From Locusta migratoria (lineage: Eukaryota > Arthropoda > Insecta > Orthoptera > Acrididae), in contig CM048744.1 of the NCBI GenBank assembly GCA_026315105.1, forward strand, positions 315,649,270 through 315,713,269: a stretch of 64,000 bases of DNA, written 5' to 3'. Both the position numbers and the translations under genes were made by a program. The notes beneath the pieces are model-generated. The model was not told where the DNA came from and ran no database searches. It saw nothing but the letters and a program-made list of their open reading frames with translations. Positions 10,693-22,602 of this stretch are shown in pieces. How positions within the stretch are numbered: position 1 is the stretch's first letter; each line of letters opens with the position of its first letter.

Positions 10693-13474
10693 AATAAATA
10701 AATTAATAAATAAATGAAAAATTAACTGCACATGTCAGGCACAACTAAGAAGACACAAGTATACATAAAAACAAAACGTAATCTGGATTAATCGATCCCA
10801 TCAACTTAGGAATAACCAGCTCTAAATCCAATGATGAGTCATGTGTTGAGCTGCCCAGAGTGTGGTGAAGTCTACAGTGAGCCTGTCATAGAAGACTGGA
10901 TATTGTGGCAACTGCTCGAAATAGTGGCACAAAGAATGAACGGCTTATGAGGGACATGGCAAGTTTTCTTTTTGTGATTTATATTAGTGAGTACTCTTTT
11001 CCGACGTTGCGACTCAGAGTACTAACGAGCAGACTTTTTAATTTCTTAACGTTTGTGATATGCAGTTGCCAGCTGTAACTGATATATGTTATTTATAAAT
11101 AACCAGTAATAATTTGGTATAGCAAAGGTTTCTTTTAAGCTTCTCGTCTACTAGGTATAAAGGCTTAAATACTAAATGAGTACTCTTTCCCGACTCTCCC
11201 CTATGAAACAAAAACCCATATCTTGTGCAAGACCGTATCATTTTGGAAATCAATTTACACATGTTCGGAAGAACAGATATCACATAGATTAAGGCGATGA
11301 GCAATGATCATGGAGGACTGACAAACACCAGAAGGGAGACTCGCTTTGAATTATAATGATAGATGATAGTGTCTTGGAAATGTTACACGATTTGGAATTC
11401 ATTACAACAGCGACATTTTGAGTTGTGGCGAGGTCTAGTTACGTAATTTCCATCATGAACTTTCTCTGCTGAGTGGGAAAATATATTGTTGACATCATCT
11501 ACATAATGATAAAAAACAAGATTTTGAAAGTAGCCTGTTACAAAAATAAGCGATATCTCGGGCAGTTGACATCTGCAAATGTAAGTTAAAATACTCACTA
11601 CAGCTCTAAACTACTTTATGAGCGGCCACAGTAAATGTGCAACGGAAATTTACCTGACTTACCTTAAGGGAGCAGCGAACGTTTTAACAAACACAAAATC
11701 AATGTTAAGAAATATATGAATAGATAAATAAACATGGGACAGTGAGCGTGAAATCATAAAGCAGAGGTTTGATACTTTAAAATAATAAGCTATTCAGTGA
11801 AATACCAGGCAAATAAATGTGGGGAGACCAAATTAAGCACACACCTTGTACAAAATTAAGTTGTATAATTACTGCCCGTATTAAAATTTCTGCTCTTTTA
11901 TGAATATGGAGATAATGTGGGATGAAATTTTAAAAGCTGAAAGCACATTCATTCATTCACAGACATACACATAATGCTTGGCAGAACATTACAATCCTGG
12001 AACACATGAAAGCAGGAGGAAAACGGATTTTCGGTGGCATCTTGATGAGATGGTGGGTGCCTTGATCACAATTTTTTTAATTATACTGTGCAATAAACGA
12101 ACTCATGTGTTGGAAGGCAGTGACATGCTATTCTTAAGTACCACATGGTGTGCGACCACAGTGAATTACATAGAATTTACCAAGTAAATTAATTCAGAAT
12201 AATCAAATAGAACATATGTGAGAATTCATATATAAGAAAGTTAGTATTAATAGAACCATGGCTGGCAGCTGAAGTACAAAATCATGTGCAATTGGTCATA
12301 CAAGACACGAAAGATGGAATCAAATCAGAAAATTTGAGGTATATTTAGAATACTCACAGATAGAGATGTGACATGAAAAGTTAATTAAAAACTGCAACGA
12401 AATTCAAACATATTAAGTTTACACAAATGCTGAAGGCCACACAAGTGTATCCTAACTTAAGCAAAATTGGACACAAAATCATCACTAGAATGAAAAGGCA
12501 AATAATAAATTTACAATGAATTTACTAGATTTCTGTAAATTAAGAAACATTTTGCCTCACATAGCGAAAGAATAACTCAAGAAAACTCTCAATGAAAACC
12601 AAGAGTGCCTGATCACAGAGAAAGTAAAGTCCTAACAGCATTTCTTCCCCTCTACATGACTCGGCGGAATACTTACTTTCATAGTTGTCGGAGGAAGAAC
12701 AAAGAGTGAAGCGTGTAGCTCTAAGGCCACAGAAAAACCTAACCCCATCAAACACCGGTTGTAGAGCGCGCTAAAAGTGACGCAGAGTGCGTTCAGAGAC
12801 TAGTGTTTACCAACCCTTGCCAAGCCTGGCCAATCCAATTCCCTCTACATCCGCTCCCAAAGAGATCTCCTGTAACCTATTTTGTCCAAGATTAGGTTGG
12901 TACGACACTAACACCACGGCCACCTCGCCACCTCGCCAAGTTAGCATGTATCTGGCCAGCCAACAGACGCCAGCGCAGACGCCTAAGGCGTGAGGTGGCG
13001 ACTGTAAGCCAGAGCGCGGCAGTCAGTATTAAATGCAACCTTCCACATTCACATGAACACACAAGTTCAATCAATGGGTGTAAACATATATAAATATAGG
13101 GCAAACATAAATAAAGATGGGGCATTGATCACTGATAAAAATAATAAAATAATTAACACACAGATAGATTACATTAATGGTGCACAAACACTTTAGGTTA
13201 AAGAATAACTCATAATAAAACACGACCACACATTCAGTGGACGTGTTTCAAGATATCAAATCTTAAACGGAGATTGTTAGTTGCTGTAACGGTAGATAAA
13301 TACTATGAAAGTTGTTCAATGATTACTGTGCCTAGCAGTTTAGAATTGCAAAGCGTCCCCTCGAATACAGATGCGCGTCACGCTTCTTCGTGAATCGGTT
13401 AAACGGCGTTAGTGGTCAGGATAATGGGCATCGACACTACGTAAGTATTGCGTGAATAAATGGCGTGGCTCTCT
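10693..13474. other. Long anonymous stretch
   Basis: About 2.8 kb without a recognisable element. 12780-13010 is richer in C and G (CCACCTCGCCACCTCGCC repeat near 12920). Small frames of 68-77 codons exist here but match no family and have no splice context I can defend. Confidence 0.5.
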
Positions 13475-13573
13475 CGTTTGACGTCACGCCAAGGTAAGCC
13501 ACGATCGCGTGGTTAGTGGCTGTGTTTAGCGGTCTATGTCGAAGCGGCGAGCCGATGGGCGTGACGTCAAACG
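13475..13573. repeat. 16-bp perfect inverted repeat around CRE-like sites
   Basis: CGTTTGACGTCACGCC (13475-13490) is repeated in inverse at 13558-13573. Each arm contains TGACGTCA, the bZIP/CREB-type binding palindrome. Whether it is used as a regulatory site cannot be told from sequence. Confidence 0.5.
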
Positions 13574-13654
13574 ACCAAGCCGCGGCCTTCTCTTTCGGTA
13601 ATGCTGGTGTAACGGGGAGGCGCCCTGGAGTATTCCTTGCCCTTGTAGTGACCA

Positions 13655-13742
13655 CTTCGGGCCGGATGGCATAGCGATAAGTGCACCCGCCTAGAGAACA
13701 AGGGCGCCTGTTTCTATCCCGAACTGGCACAAATTTCAACTT
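13655..13742 (+). mobile_element. tRNA-derived SINE head, family D fragment
   Basis: GGCCGGATGGCATAGCGATA followed by CACCCGCCTAGAGAACAAG and a degraded B-box, then CTGGCACAAATTTCAACT. This is the layout of an arthropod tRNA-type SINE head with part of its body. No target duplication seen. Confidence 0.55.
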
Positions 13743-15884
13743 ACCTCATTGATGTATTTCATACTCCACCAGCAGCAACTGTCTTTGACAATTCTAACAA
13801 TTTAGCATACGTGATTTCCGCAACAGAGCAGTACAGCATGTATGCTTTCCTCCCTCTCAGTAACACTGTAATGAAGTCCGTAGTTGGTGGAATTAATCGC
13901 TAATTTGCGTGTAGTTCACCAGCCTTACGGTATCATTATTAAAATAAATATGAATCACTCCTCTCTATTACACAATTACCGTTAAATAAAGGTTTAAATC
14001 ATAGGCAGTTTCTTATTACTAGGGATAGCAGGGATTCCTAATCCTAATAAATAAGAAATCGGAGGGTTCAATGTTCTACATAGTAATTTACCTATTACGA
14101 AAAATGGTTGATACTGAGGATGTGTTTGTTATTTTAAAGGAAATTAAAAATCGCTATCCCACTCGGTAAATAATACAACACGAATCTCAAGAATACAGCC
14201 AACTAGTGGGTGGTACATTTATCTTTAACTGCGCTATTGCAAACGCAATGTGCGTGTATCACCAATTCCCAATATAGCTACCGTCTCTAAACACCATGCT
14301 GTCAACGAGACGTTAAACTCCAAGCTTCCTCCCAATACAGATCTCATAAGATGGATGGTGGTTGCTCAGCTTGGATGGCTCGACCCTACGTGAAGCGGAA
14401 GCTGTGAGTCGATGGCTACACAGTGAACGAAAGAGTTTGCTCAAAAAATTCCTAAGTTGAAGTCACTCAAGTATCAAAGGCCAACAAAAGGTATTTGGAA
14501 ACTGCTTGCCCCACTGGCCAGAAGTAGAAGAGCAGCTCGATTGTAAGTTTGTAAATGAGTGCATCGAAATGCAAATACAATACAATTAAGTAATAGTTTT
14601 GTTCCTCTGTTCACTGAAAAATAATTGTTAATACTCCGAGCAATGTAATTTGCACTTGCAATTAATTATGAGTCGCTGGACGCTTTGCCAGAAACTGCCC
14701 ACATGTGCCCTCGCACCAAGAGCGCAGATAGCCAAATCCCTACTCACTTTTCGAAAGCCTCCAGACTCTCCAGACCGTTTTCTCAAGAGCCAATCACAGC
14801 CATAGCTTCAAATATCTCTCCCCCACAATTACTTACTTCCGAAACTCTTTCCCACAAAAAAAGAAGCTTCTAGTTGCTTCTAGAAAGTTCTAGTACGTTT
14901 CGACCATTTGGAATCATCTTCCAAACATACCGTCGGCAGCGGTCATCGGCTGCTCAGTAACCTGTGACGTCGCACCAGCTGGTCAAAACACTGCGCCCTT
15001 GTGGCACAGAGTAACATATACAGAGAAGAAGCCCCCCCCCCCCGTAAACCTCTGTTCTACACTGACCCTCGTAGTTCTGTAAGATGCCAGCAGATGTCTG
15101 GCGATTCCCTGGCTTAGCACCGGTAGACGACGCTAGAGGCGCTGCTGAGGGTGCCTCTCGCACATCAGAGGGTAGCGTGGAGAGGAGGCTTAGGGGAGAG
15201 CTCGTGCTGCCTTCCACGAGGCCACGGCTGTGTCCGGCGTGCCGGCATTTGAGGGGAGCTGGTGGTGGGGACAGCCGCTACCTGCCCCCTGCTCTGGCCA
15301 GTTTTAAAGGGATGCTTCTGACCTCAACGCTGTCATCGGACATCTTATGTAACTGCTCTGGCCCTCCCTCCCCACACCCCTGAGCGTGTGACCGGGCCCT
15401 TACGGAGGTTTCCCCGTATGTGTATATTTGTCTGTGCTTGTGGTACAGTTAGGTAGGCAGCCCTCGCCAGTTGTAGGCCTCTCTCACTGACTTGGTTGTA
15501 TTCTTTTTTTTTTTTTTTCAAGAAAAGTAATACATTCGAATGTTATTAATATTAAATGTTGGCTACCAGTATCAATCAGTTTCAGTACCCTAGTCAACTC
15601 TTACTACCTGTTTTTGCTTTGAGATTATCCGGAATCAAAGTGATACCAGTAATTATTTTGTAAATAAATGCAAGTTATTAAGTATTAATACATAAACACA
15701 GCATGTAAGGTGGTGAAATATTCTGCTACCTTTTAACGTATTTGTCTTTGCAAGTGTACCGGCAGAGTAACAAGTCACCGCCCACACTTTACCCGAGTAG
15801 CGTATACACAGGGATGTCCTAAAGTTCATCCCATTCGGTAATCAGTAAAATGGCCTGGAGGACAGGGCTATTCGTGTCGTTAAT
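13743..15884. other. Anonymous stretch; GC-rich block at 15080-15320
   Basis: No gene recognised. It holds a short dispersed repeat at 15000-15077 and a C run at about 15032-15043. The GC-rich block carries overlapping frames on both strands (87 and 99 codons). A T run lies near 15504-15519. The block could be an exon or CpG-type island, but no protein family or splice pair supports it. Confidence 0.5.
15000..15077. repeat. Dispersed repeat, copy 1 (pair at 53694-53765)
   Basis: TGGCACAGAGTAACATATAC with the following C-rich run and CTCGTAGTTC is found again at 53694-53765 in the same orientation, over about 75 bp. Family unknown. Confidence 0.7.
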
Positions 15885-17055
15885 TTTTAATTACAGAACT
15901 ATCAGATAATAAGTCATGGTTGCAAAATACTGACACGAATAATTTACAGACGAATGGAAAAACTGGTGGAATCCGACCTTGGGGAAGATCAGTTTGGATT
16001 TAGGAGACATGTAACACGGGAGGCATTATGACTTATCTTAGAAGATAGGCTAAGTATATTTGGAGAAATCTTTTGACAATGTCGACTGGAATACACTGTT
16101 TCAAATTCTGAAGGTAGCAGGAATAAAATATAGGGAGCGAAGAGTTATACAAAAACCAAACAGCGGTTATTAGAATCGATGGGCATGTAAGGGAGTAAGA
16201 CAGGGTTGTAGCCTTTCGCCATTGTTGTTCAATCTGTAAATTGAGCAAGCAGTGAAGGAATGTAAGGAGAAATTTGGGGAGGGAATTAAAGTTCGGGGAG
16301 AAGACATAAAATCCTTGTGGTTTGCCGATGATATAGTAATCCTGTAAGAGACCACAAAGGATCTGGAAGAGCAATCGAATGGAATGGACAATGTCTTGAA
16401 AAGATGTTATAAGATGAACATCAACAAGAGTAAAACAAGAATAATGGAATGTAGCGTAAGAAAATCAGGCGATGCTGCAGGAATTAAATGAGGTAATGAG
16501 GCAATGAAAGTAGTAGACGAGTTTTGTTACTTGGGTAGCAAGATAACTTCTGATGGCCGAAGTAAAGAAGATATAAAATGCAGAATGGTTATGGGAAGCG
16601 AAACTTGTTGACATCCAATATTAGTTTAAATGTTAGGAAGTCCTTTCTGAAGGCATTTGGAGTGTAGCATTGTATGGAAGTGAAGTGTGGACAATAAGGA
16701 GTTCACACAAAAAGATGATAGAAGCTTTTGAATTGTGTTGCTACTGACGAATGATGAATATGAGATGGGTAGATCACGTAACTAATGAGGAGGTTCTCAA
16801 AGAATTGGGGAGAATAGGCGTATTCTGACTAAGAGAAGGGATATGTTGGTGGGACACATCCTGAGACATCAAGGAGTCGTCAACGTAGCATTAGAACGAA
16901 GTGTGTGGGTTAAAAATCGTAGAGGGAGATCGAGGGACAAATACAGTATGAAGATTCAAAGGGAAGTAGGTTGCCGAAAGTATTCTCAGATGAAGAGACT
17001 CGCACAGGACAGGTTAGCGTGGAGAGCTGTATCAAACCAGTCTGCGGACTGAAGA
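15885..17055 (+). mobile_element. RTE-like LINE fragment, heavily degraded
   Basis: The sequence starts at the RT region corresponding to ACAGAACTATCAG..ATAAG (NYRTISL block), passes QFGFRRH near 15990, the SLSPLLFN-equivalent near 16215 and a VVCR/FADD-equivalent near 16320. It ends with the family C-terminus at 16843-17052 (LVGHILRHQG, then RAVSNQSAD). Frameshifts and stops are scattered through it, and a deletion removes part of the palm. It is followed directly by a (CAA)n tail. Older than the copy at 59582-60606. Confidence 0.85.
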
Positions 17056-17056
17056 C

Positions 17057-17084
17057 CACAACAACAACAACAACAACAACAACA
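17057..17084. repeat. (CAA)n tail of the LINE
   Basis: ACAACAACAACAACAACAAC-type run directly after the LINE 3' end (ACTGAAGACCAC). The other copies end with the same ACCACA(A)C start, so this is an expanded 3' tail. Confidence 0.85.
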
Positions 17085-17085
17085 A

Positions 17086-17345
17086 TTGACACCCTCCCCC
17101 CGCAGCAGTAATAACAACGGTGAAGGCGGCACAGCCAGCCCGTTGCAGTGACGGCAGCCGACTTGCGCTGTCTGGGCACGCGCCTAGCCGGCAGCAGGCG
17201 AGAAGCTGTTTGCGCGCGCGGCTCCCCGGAGACCGCGGAGATAACGGCGCCAGCCGCGACGCGGATTAAAACTTGTGGTGTGGCAGCTCTCAGCCACTCC
17301 AGTGCTCCACCACGCCACACCCTAGCAGCACTGCATCCTCTTTAG
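17086..17345. other. GC-rich island
   Basis: CpG-rich block (CTGGGCACGCGCCTAGCCGG and similar) directly after a LINE tail, with frames open on both strands because of composition. Similar islands occur near 4.6, 15.2, 23.2, 30.7, 34.8, 43.5, 53.1 and 61.3 kb. Promoter, exon or repeat-derived: undecided. Confidence 0.4.
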
Positions 17346-17751
17346 CAAGGTGCCACTCTGACCTATTAGTGCCAGCTTGTAAACTTGCTCCTTACATTTC
17401 TGTTCATAAAATGAGAAAAGTTGTTCGTAATGTCAGACCTGATGAAACAAAGAAACTGGTAAACCTGCCTAGTATCGTGTGAGCACGCAAAAAGTACAGC
17501 GAGACGACGTAGCACGGACTCGACAAATGTTGGAATCTGAAGGAAATTGACACCTTGCGTCCTGCAAGGATGTCCGTAAATGCGAAAGAATACGAGAAGA
17601 TGGAGAACGATATTGAACAGCACGTGGCAAGTCATTCTAAATATGCTGAATAACATTCAAGTCTGAGGGGTTCGTTGGCCAGCGGAGGTGTTCAAAATCA
17701 GAAGAGTTCCTGGAGCAATTCTGGACATGTAGGATGTCGCAATGCATAATA
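17346..17751. other. Anonymous spacer
   Basis: No recognisable feature; short frames (69-96 codons) have no family match. Confidence 0.5.
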
Positions 17752-18693
17752 AACATGATTATTATTAATAATAATATTTTAATAAAAAAATGGTTTTCTT
17801 TTCCTCAGAACGTAATTGAGGAGTGAGAATCCATGGTCATGGAACAAGTCAATACATAAAGTTTAACACAAGAACGGTAATAGAAAATTTTTTAAGTAGT
17901 CCTATGCAGATGATGATCTTAAGACAAAGTGAAAAGAATCAATAAAGAAAAAAAATGAATTAGCTTATTTGTTTAACTTTTCCAGGAGTTCCTAGACAGA
18001 AAAAAAGGAGTGAGCTATGAGGTAACTCTTCAATTTAGATTTGAATGCGTGTGGGTTAGTGCAAGGATTCCTTAGTTATTGTGGTAGTATATTGAAAATG
18101 GATGCTGCAGAATACTGTACACATTTTTGCACGAGTGTCAAGGTGGTCTGATGCAAATGTAGATTCGACGTCTGTCTACTATTCACCGAGTCAAAACTAC
18201 TAACTCGTGGAAATAAGCCGATATTATTAATAACAAACGACATTACAGAAAAAACGTATTGTGACGCCAGTGTCGAAATTCCCAGCCTACTGAAAAGGGG
18301 TCGACATGAAGTTCAAGAACTTACATCACATATTGCTCGAACCTTCCGTTTCTGAGCCAGAAATATCCTTTTTGCATCAGGCGAGTTACACCATAAAATA
18401 ATGCCGCACGTCATTAGTGAGTTAAAGTAAGCTTAATAGACTATTTTTCGTGTTGAAAAATCACTTATTTCAGATATTGTTCTAAAGGTAAATAAAGCAG
18501 AATTTTGTTTTGGAACAAAAACCTGAACATGGGCTTTCCACAATAGCTTACTGTCCATATGGACACCTAGAAATTTAAACTGTTCAGTCTCACTTATCAT
18601 ATGCCCATTATGTGTAATCAGAATGTCAGCTTTCTTCAAATTATGTAGGTAATCGACCGGGAAGCGTACGTACGTGTCACCAGTCAAAGTCAT
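17752..18693 (-). mobile_element. Jockey/CR1-like LINE, 3' end
   Basis: The minus-strand frame 18433-18693 gives ISETEQFKFLGVHMDSKL, then ISEISDFSTRKIVY, the thumb region just after the RT domain of Jockey/CR1-type elements. The decayed C-terminal domain and 3' untranslated region run down to about 17752, ending in an AT/TAA-rich tail. The 5' end is truncated at about 18693, inside the RT, so the active site is missing. Confidence 0.7.
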
Positions 18694-18848
18694 ATCTAGA
18701 CGTAGCAGGGGTCGTATATTAACCCAACTGACACGCTCGACACCATTACAGACACTGCACCAACTTCAGCCTGCTGACATGCAGTGTCCATGGGTTCATG
18801 AGGTTGTCTCCATACCCATACATGTCCAGCCACTCGATGCAACTGGGC

Positions 18849-18992
18849 CGCGGCGGATAAGTTGTGTGAATTGGAGCACCATGCTGCAGTGCGAGCGGCC
18901 GCTCGCCGTCGGGGGTTCGAGTCCTCCCCATTGGTGTTAGTGTTTATTCCTTAGGTTACTTTACCTTAGTTAAAGTAGTTTTTAAGCTACTA
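18849..18992 (+). mobile_element. SINE family B, diverged copy
   Basis: It starts CCGCGGCGG, has GCTCGCCGTCGGGGGTTCGA (B-box region) and the tail CCTTAGGTTACTTTACCTTA with TTAAAGTAG. The A-box is disrupted and the extreme 3' end is missing. Confidence 0.7.
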
Positions 18993-19385
18993 AAATTTAG
19001 TATCATGCAGCCAACAAGGGTGCACTAGTGAACCTTCGGCTCCGTACGTCAATATCGCTGTTTCATTACACGGCCCAGCATTAAAATACGTTGTGGAACG
19101 GTTGCACGGCATGATGGACGTCGTTGGTCCTGTTCTCGCAAGATCATATTCCGGCCACAGCAGATCTCGAACATTAGATGTTTCACCGGATTCGCGATGT
19201 TCTTGGTGATTCATGAAATGGTTGAATAGGAAAATCTGCACCTCATCCCAACGTCGGAAAAGCCGTATCGCATTTCTCGTGCGCCGACTGTGACACTACA
19301 TTCAGCCTCTCTTCAATCGTGATAATTTGCCATTGTATTGTAGCAGCACCTCCGACCTCTGATTCTTTCGAACAGGTCCGATAAG

Positions 19386-19475
19386 CCGCGGTGGAATTGA
19401 TCAGTGCACTAAGGCGCCTTCCTACTGGATCGCACGCTTGCTCCCCATCGGAGGTTCGAGTCCTATAAAGCTGGT

Positions 19476-19524
<49 letters not shown>

Positions 19525-19590
19525 GTGCTTAGGATAGTTTAAGTTATTTTAATTAGTTTCTGGGCCTAGGGTTGATAATTAAGTACGATA
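19386..19590 (+). mobile_element. SINE family B, variant with expanded (TG)n
   Basis: GCCGCGGTGGAATTGATCAG, B-box GGAGGTTCGAGTCC, then a long (TG)n (about 19475-19521) where normal copies have only a few GT, then the CTTAGGATAGTTTAAG tail. The microsatellite grew from the SINE's own GT stretch. Confidence 0.7.
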
Positions 19591-20519
19591 GACTTACCAA
19601 CATTTCAATATTTTGAGATCCAATGAAACAAAATCCTCATATGTACGAAGCACTTTTCAGAGTAATAAGCGATTTGTAGCGAAAAAAAAAATTGAGTCAG
19701 AAACTAGAATAAGCACATTTTCTCCACTTGTTAACATAGTCGCCATCAAAATTTACATATTTGTCAAGTCGTGGCATCAGCTTTCGGATCTCAGCATCAC
19801 AGAACACTGCCAACAGACATTTTATTTTTATACTGAAGTTTGTCTGTGACAATGTGATAAACTACTGAACTTGAGCTTCTGGAAATTTCTGATGCAGCTC
19901 TTCAATACAGAGGCAGCTAATTATATCAAGTCATTGTACCTTTATTCACGAGAGAAGGCTTCCAGATCAAATGAGCCGCTTTACTACTGACGAGCTGCAT
20001 CGAAAATTTTACAAGTTTGAAACTCAGTAGTTTATCACATTCTTACTGGCATATTCCACTACAAAAAACTGTAACGATCATACAGCCGAGATTTATTATT
20101 CTTCACTAGACTATCACCAGTTCAAACTGCTCATAAGCGTGCTTCATTGTTGAACACAGACTCTTGACGCTTTCCGTGTGACATAAAGGCAAAATTTTAA
20201 GGGCAGTATTAAGCCTCCAGATTTGGCCATTTGTGTGCGTTAGAACCACGCCTTAATTTTTGTCTTTCGTTGTTATCCCAATAATTATCTGAAGATTCCC
20301 TATAATACTGTGTTTGTTCTAAATATTCTGCACTGGAGTCAGTCCCCGGCGTTGCTTGTAGACTTTCTTATTCCAATCATCTGTTAATGCACCTCATTTC
20401 CTCTTTTCTCGTTCTCTCCCGTGGCCATCTCTCACTGCCCATTCATTCTTCCTTTCTATCTACCAACTCATTCTTCTACTCATCCACACTTGTACGGAAT
20501 GACATTTCCAAGCAGTGAC
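19591..20519. other. Anonymous spacer
   Basis: No element or gene recognised; the frame at 19613-19849 (78 codons) is compositionally ordinary. Confidence 0.5.
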
Positions 20520-20728
20520 ACTTGCACGGCGATCGGGGTTTTTACCGGGCTTACTGGCGGTCCGATAAACTGGACGTGTGGAGGCGTTTCCAGACCAACT
20601 TTTGTTGTCGGATCGTTGGTTGGGCCTGGCAGTCCGACATCCGACCACTCCAACCGACAAACTGTAGTGTGTGTAGCGCTTACCGACCAACTTCTTGCCT
20701 GTGATTCTCTGCCGTCTGCACAGAGCCG
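20520..20728 (+). repeat. Dispersed repeat R1, copy 1
   Basis: About 200 bp that recurs in inverse orientation at 43780-43985. Shared blocks are GGTCCGATAAACTGGAC, CCAACTTTTGTTGTCGGATCG, GTTGGTTGGGCCTG and CCGACCAACTTCTTGCCTG. Repeated CGACCAAC-type words suggest the end of a DNA transposon, but no inverted partner lies nearby. Confidence 0.65.
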
Positions 20729-20741
20729 TCTGTAGGAAGCA

Positions 20742-20928
20742 GCCGGCCGTGGTGGCCGAGGGGACCGATGCGCTCCAGTCACGGTCTGCACGGACACTAC
20801 GGTCGGGGATTCGAATCCCCCCTCGGGCATTGATATTTGTGCCGTCCGTAGTATTAGTTGGGTCATTAGTAGTTTGTAAGCTTAGGGTGGTTAAGTCCCA
20901 TAAGCTGTACAAACAGTTGAACATTTTT
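20742..20928 (+). mobile_element. SINE family A, internal deletion
   Basis: GCCGGCCGTGGTGGCCGAGG head, B-box, GGGCATTGATATTTGTGCCG, tail ending ACAGTTGAACATTTT. About 20 bp of the usual ACTGATGACCCCGTAG block is missing. Flanked by TGTAGGAAG at 20732-20740 and 20929-20937. Confidence 0.88.
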
Positions 20929-21489
20929 GTAGGAAGAAAAAGGGGCACAGTTCTACACCGCCGATGCATGGTAATATTAATAAATTAATGTTATCCCTAT
21001 ATATAATGAAGCGGTGTTCGATTGTGTGTTTATTATTATTATTATTATTATTACTGCTTGCAATTCATGCAAGACTATAGTTTTATTCCGATCCTGTGAT
21101 CCTGATGAAATTTCTCACACCTGGCCGTAAAGTCATGACTAAGGTCAATGGTATGATGGATGGCGAATGGCACTTTACACACGGACTTCGACACACACCT
21201 ACAGTGTTATTCCTAGAATGAAGAAATTTTGCACATTGCTAACCATAACAAGAGTGTACTTCACAAAAGCCTTTGACTCCATTTTTCTATTAGATAGTTC
21301 AATTATGTATGAATGTTTCCTTCACTGAACGGGATTTTTTAAACCGTTAGACAGCATTTGGTGCATGACAAGGGTAACTAAGAACAAACTTTGGCAGTGT
21401 TCCACTGATCACCACGAAAGTTGACAGATATGTGTGTTTCCTTAGCGTAGTTGGAGGAGAGGAAATATTAAAAAGCGTGTAATTCCAAT

Positions 21490-22602
21490 TATTGATTACA
21501 GTGATGTTATCTTGCAAGGTCCTTCTTGGGAAAGATAAAGACGTCTGGAACTAATCATTCATGCCTGCGTTCGATATATATGTAACATCCGCCTCTTTGA
21601 TCACATTTCACCATCTTATTAAGCAACTATCCTGGCTCCGTGCTGACAAGAGCAGAGATTTTCATACACTGTTTCCTCTACTCTCTTATCAACGTACACT
21701 GTCCCTCATATCTTTCCTCGAACTTAACACTCTTATCTGATTAACATAACTGAACTACTCGTTCCTGTCAGAACAAAACCCTTTCTGTCCCTATCCATCA
21801 CTCAGCCGGTTTCTCAAAATCCTTTTCAGTAGCAGGAACCAGGCTCTGAAACAATCTACCTCAGTATATCAGAGAACTAAATAACACTGCCAGCTTCAAA
21901 CGACAGTTAATGGATTATCTCCTAAAACAATAATTACGCCAGTCTTTACTACCCTACGGTACAGGTACGTCACATCCATTCCTCCTCCCAGATATTCTCC
22001 GACTGCCATTGCTCTCGCCAGGTACAGCTTTCTTAACTTCCTTCTGTTAAAATTCGGCATGCCTTAACCAGTCTCGATATGTTCAAAAGTACATCGTGTA
22101 TCTGCTAATATCAATGTTGTTACTTCTATTATTACACCAGCAGCAGCAGAAGGTGTCTCAGTGGTACTGCTAGTATTAATCCTATTAGAGTTAAGTCAAA
22201 ACCTTTTATTTACATTTACATGTAATCAACCTGTATAAATAATGTTATTAATTGTTTATCTGTAAAAATCATTGTTATGTTATAGGTAGCCGCGGTGGAG
22301 TAGCCGAGCGCTCTAAAGCGTCTCGCTGAGGAGCGCGATGTTGCCCGCCGTGGAGGTTCGAGTCCTCCCTGTGGCATGTGTGTGTGTGTTGTCCTTAGGT
22401 TAGTTTACCTACGTTTAAGTTGTTTGTAAGCTGCGGCCTAATGGCCACGCAGTTTGGCCCAATAGATTTATAAACATTTGAACTTTTTTTGTTTTAGGTA
22501 ACTCACATGTAAAGAAATATTGTATGTGTAAAACTCCTGCTCCGATGTAAGAGAGGGCCTGATAGCCCTAATCTGATCAGGCTAAACAAATAAATAAATA
22601 AG
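21490..22602 (+). mobile_element. Jockey-like LINE 3' region, interrupted by a SINE
   Basis: Conceptual translation around 21490-21960 gives DYSDVI, a CVRYICNIRLFDHISPSY-like block and SKFK-like end pieces, in several frames with many stops. This is the C-terminal part of a Jockey-type protein. The 3' untranslated region continues past the SINE to GAGAGGGCCTGATAGCCCTA and an (AAAT)n tail at about 22602. The RT active site is not included. Confidence 0.65.
22289..22489 (+). mobile_element. SINE family B inserted in LINE 3' UTR
   Basis: Complete copy, GCCGCGGTGGAGTAGCCGAG to ACATTTGAAC plus a T run. Target duplication TGTTATAGGTA (22278-22288) against TGTTTTAGGTA (22490-22500), one mismatch. 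The head carries a small deletion/insertion relative to the copy near 1 kb. Confidence 0.9.

Noticed and set aside
20460..20969. 169-codon minus-strand frame
   Set aside because: It spans a SINE and the dispersed repeat R1; both are non-coding repeats.
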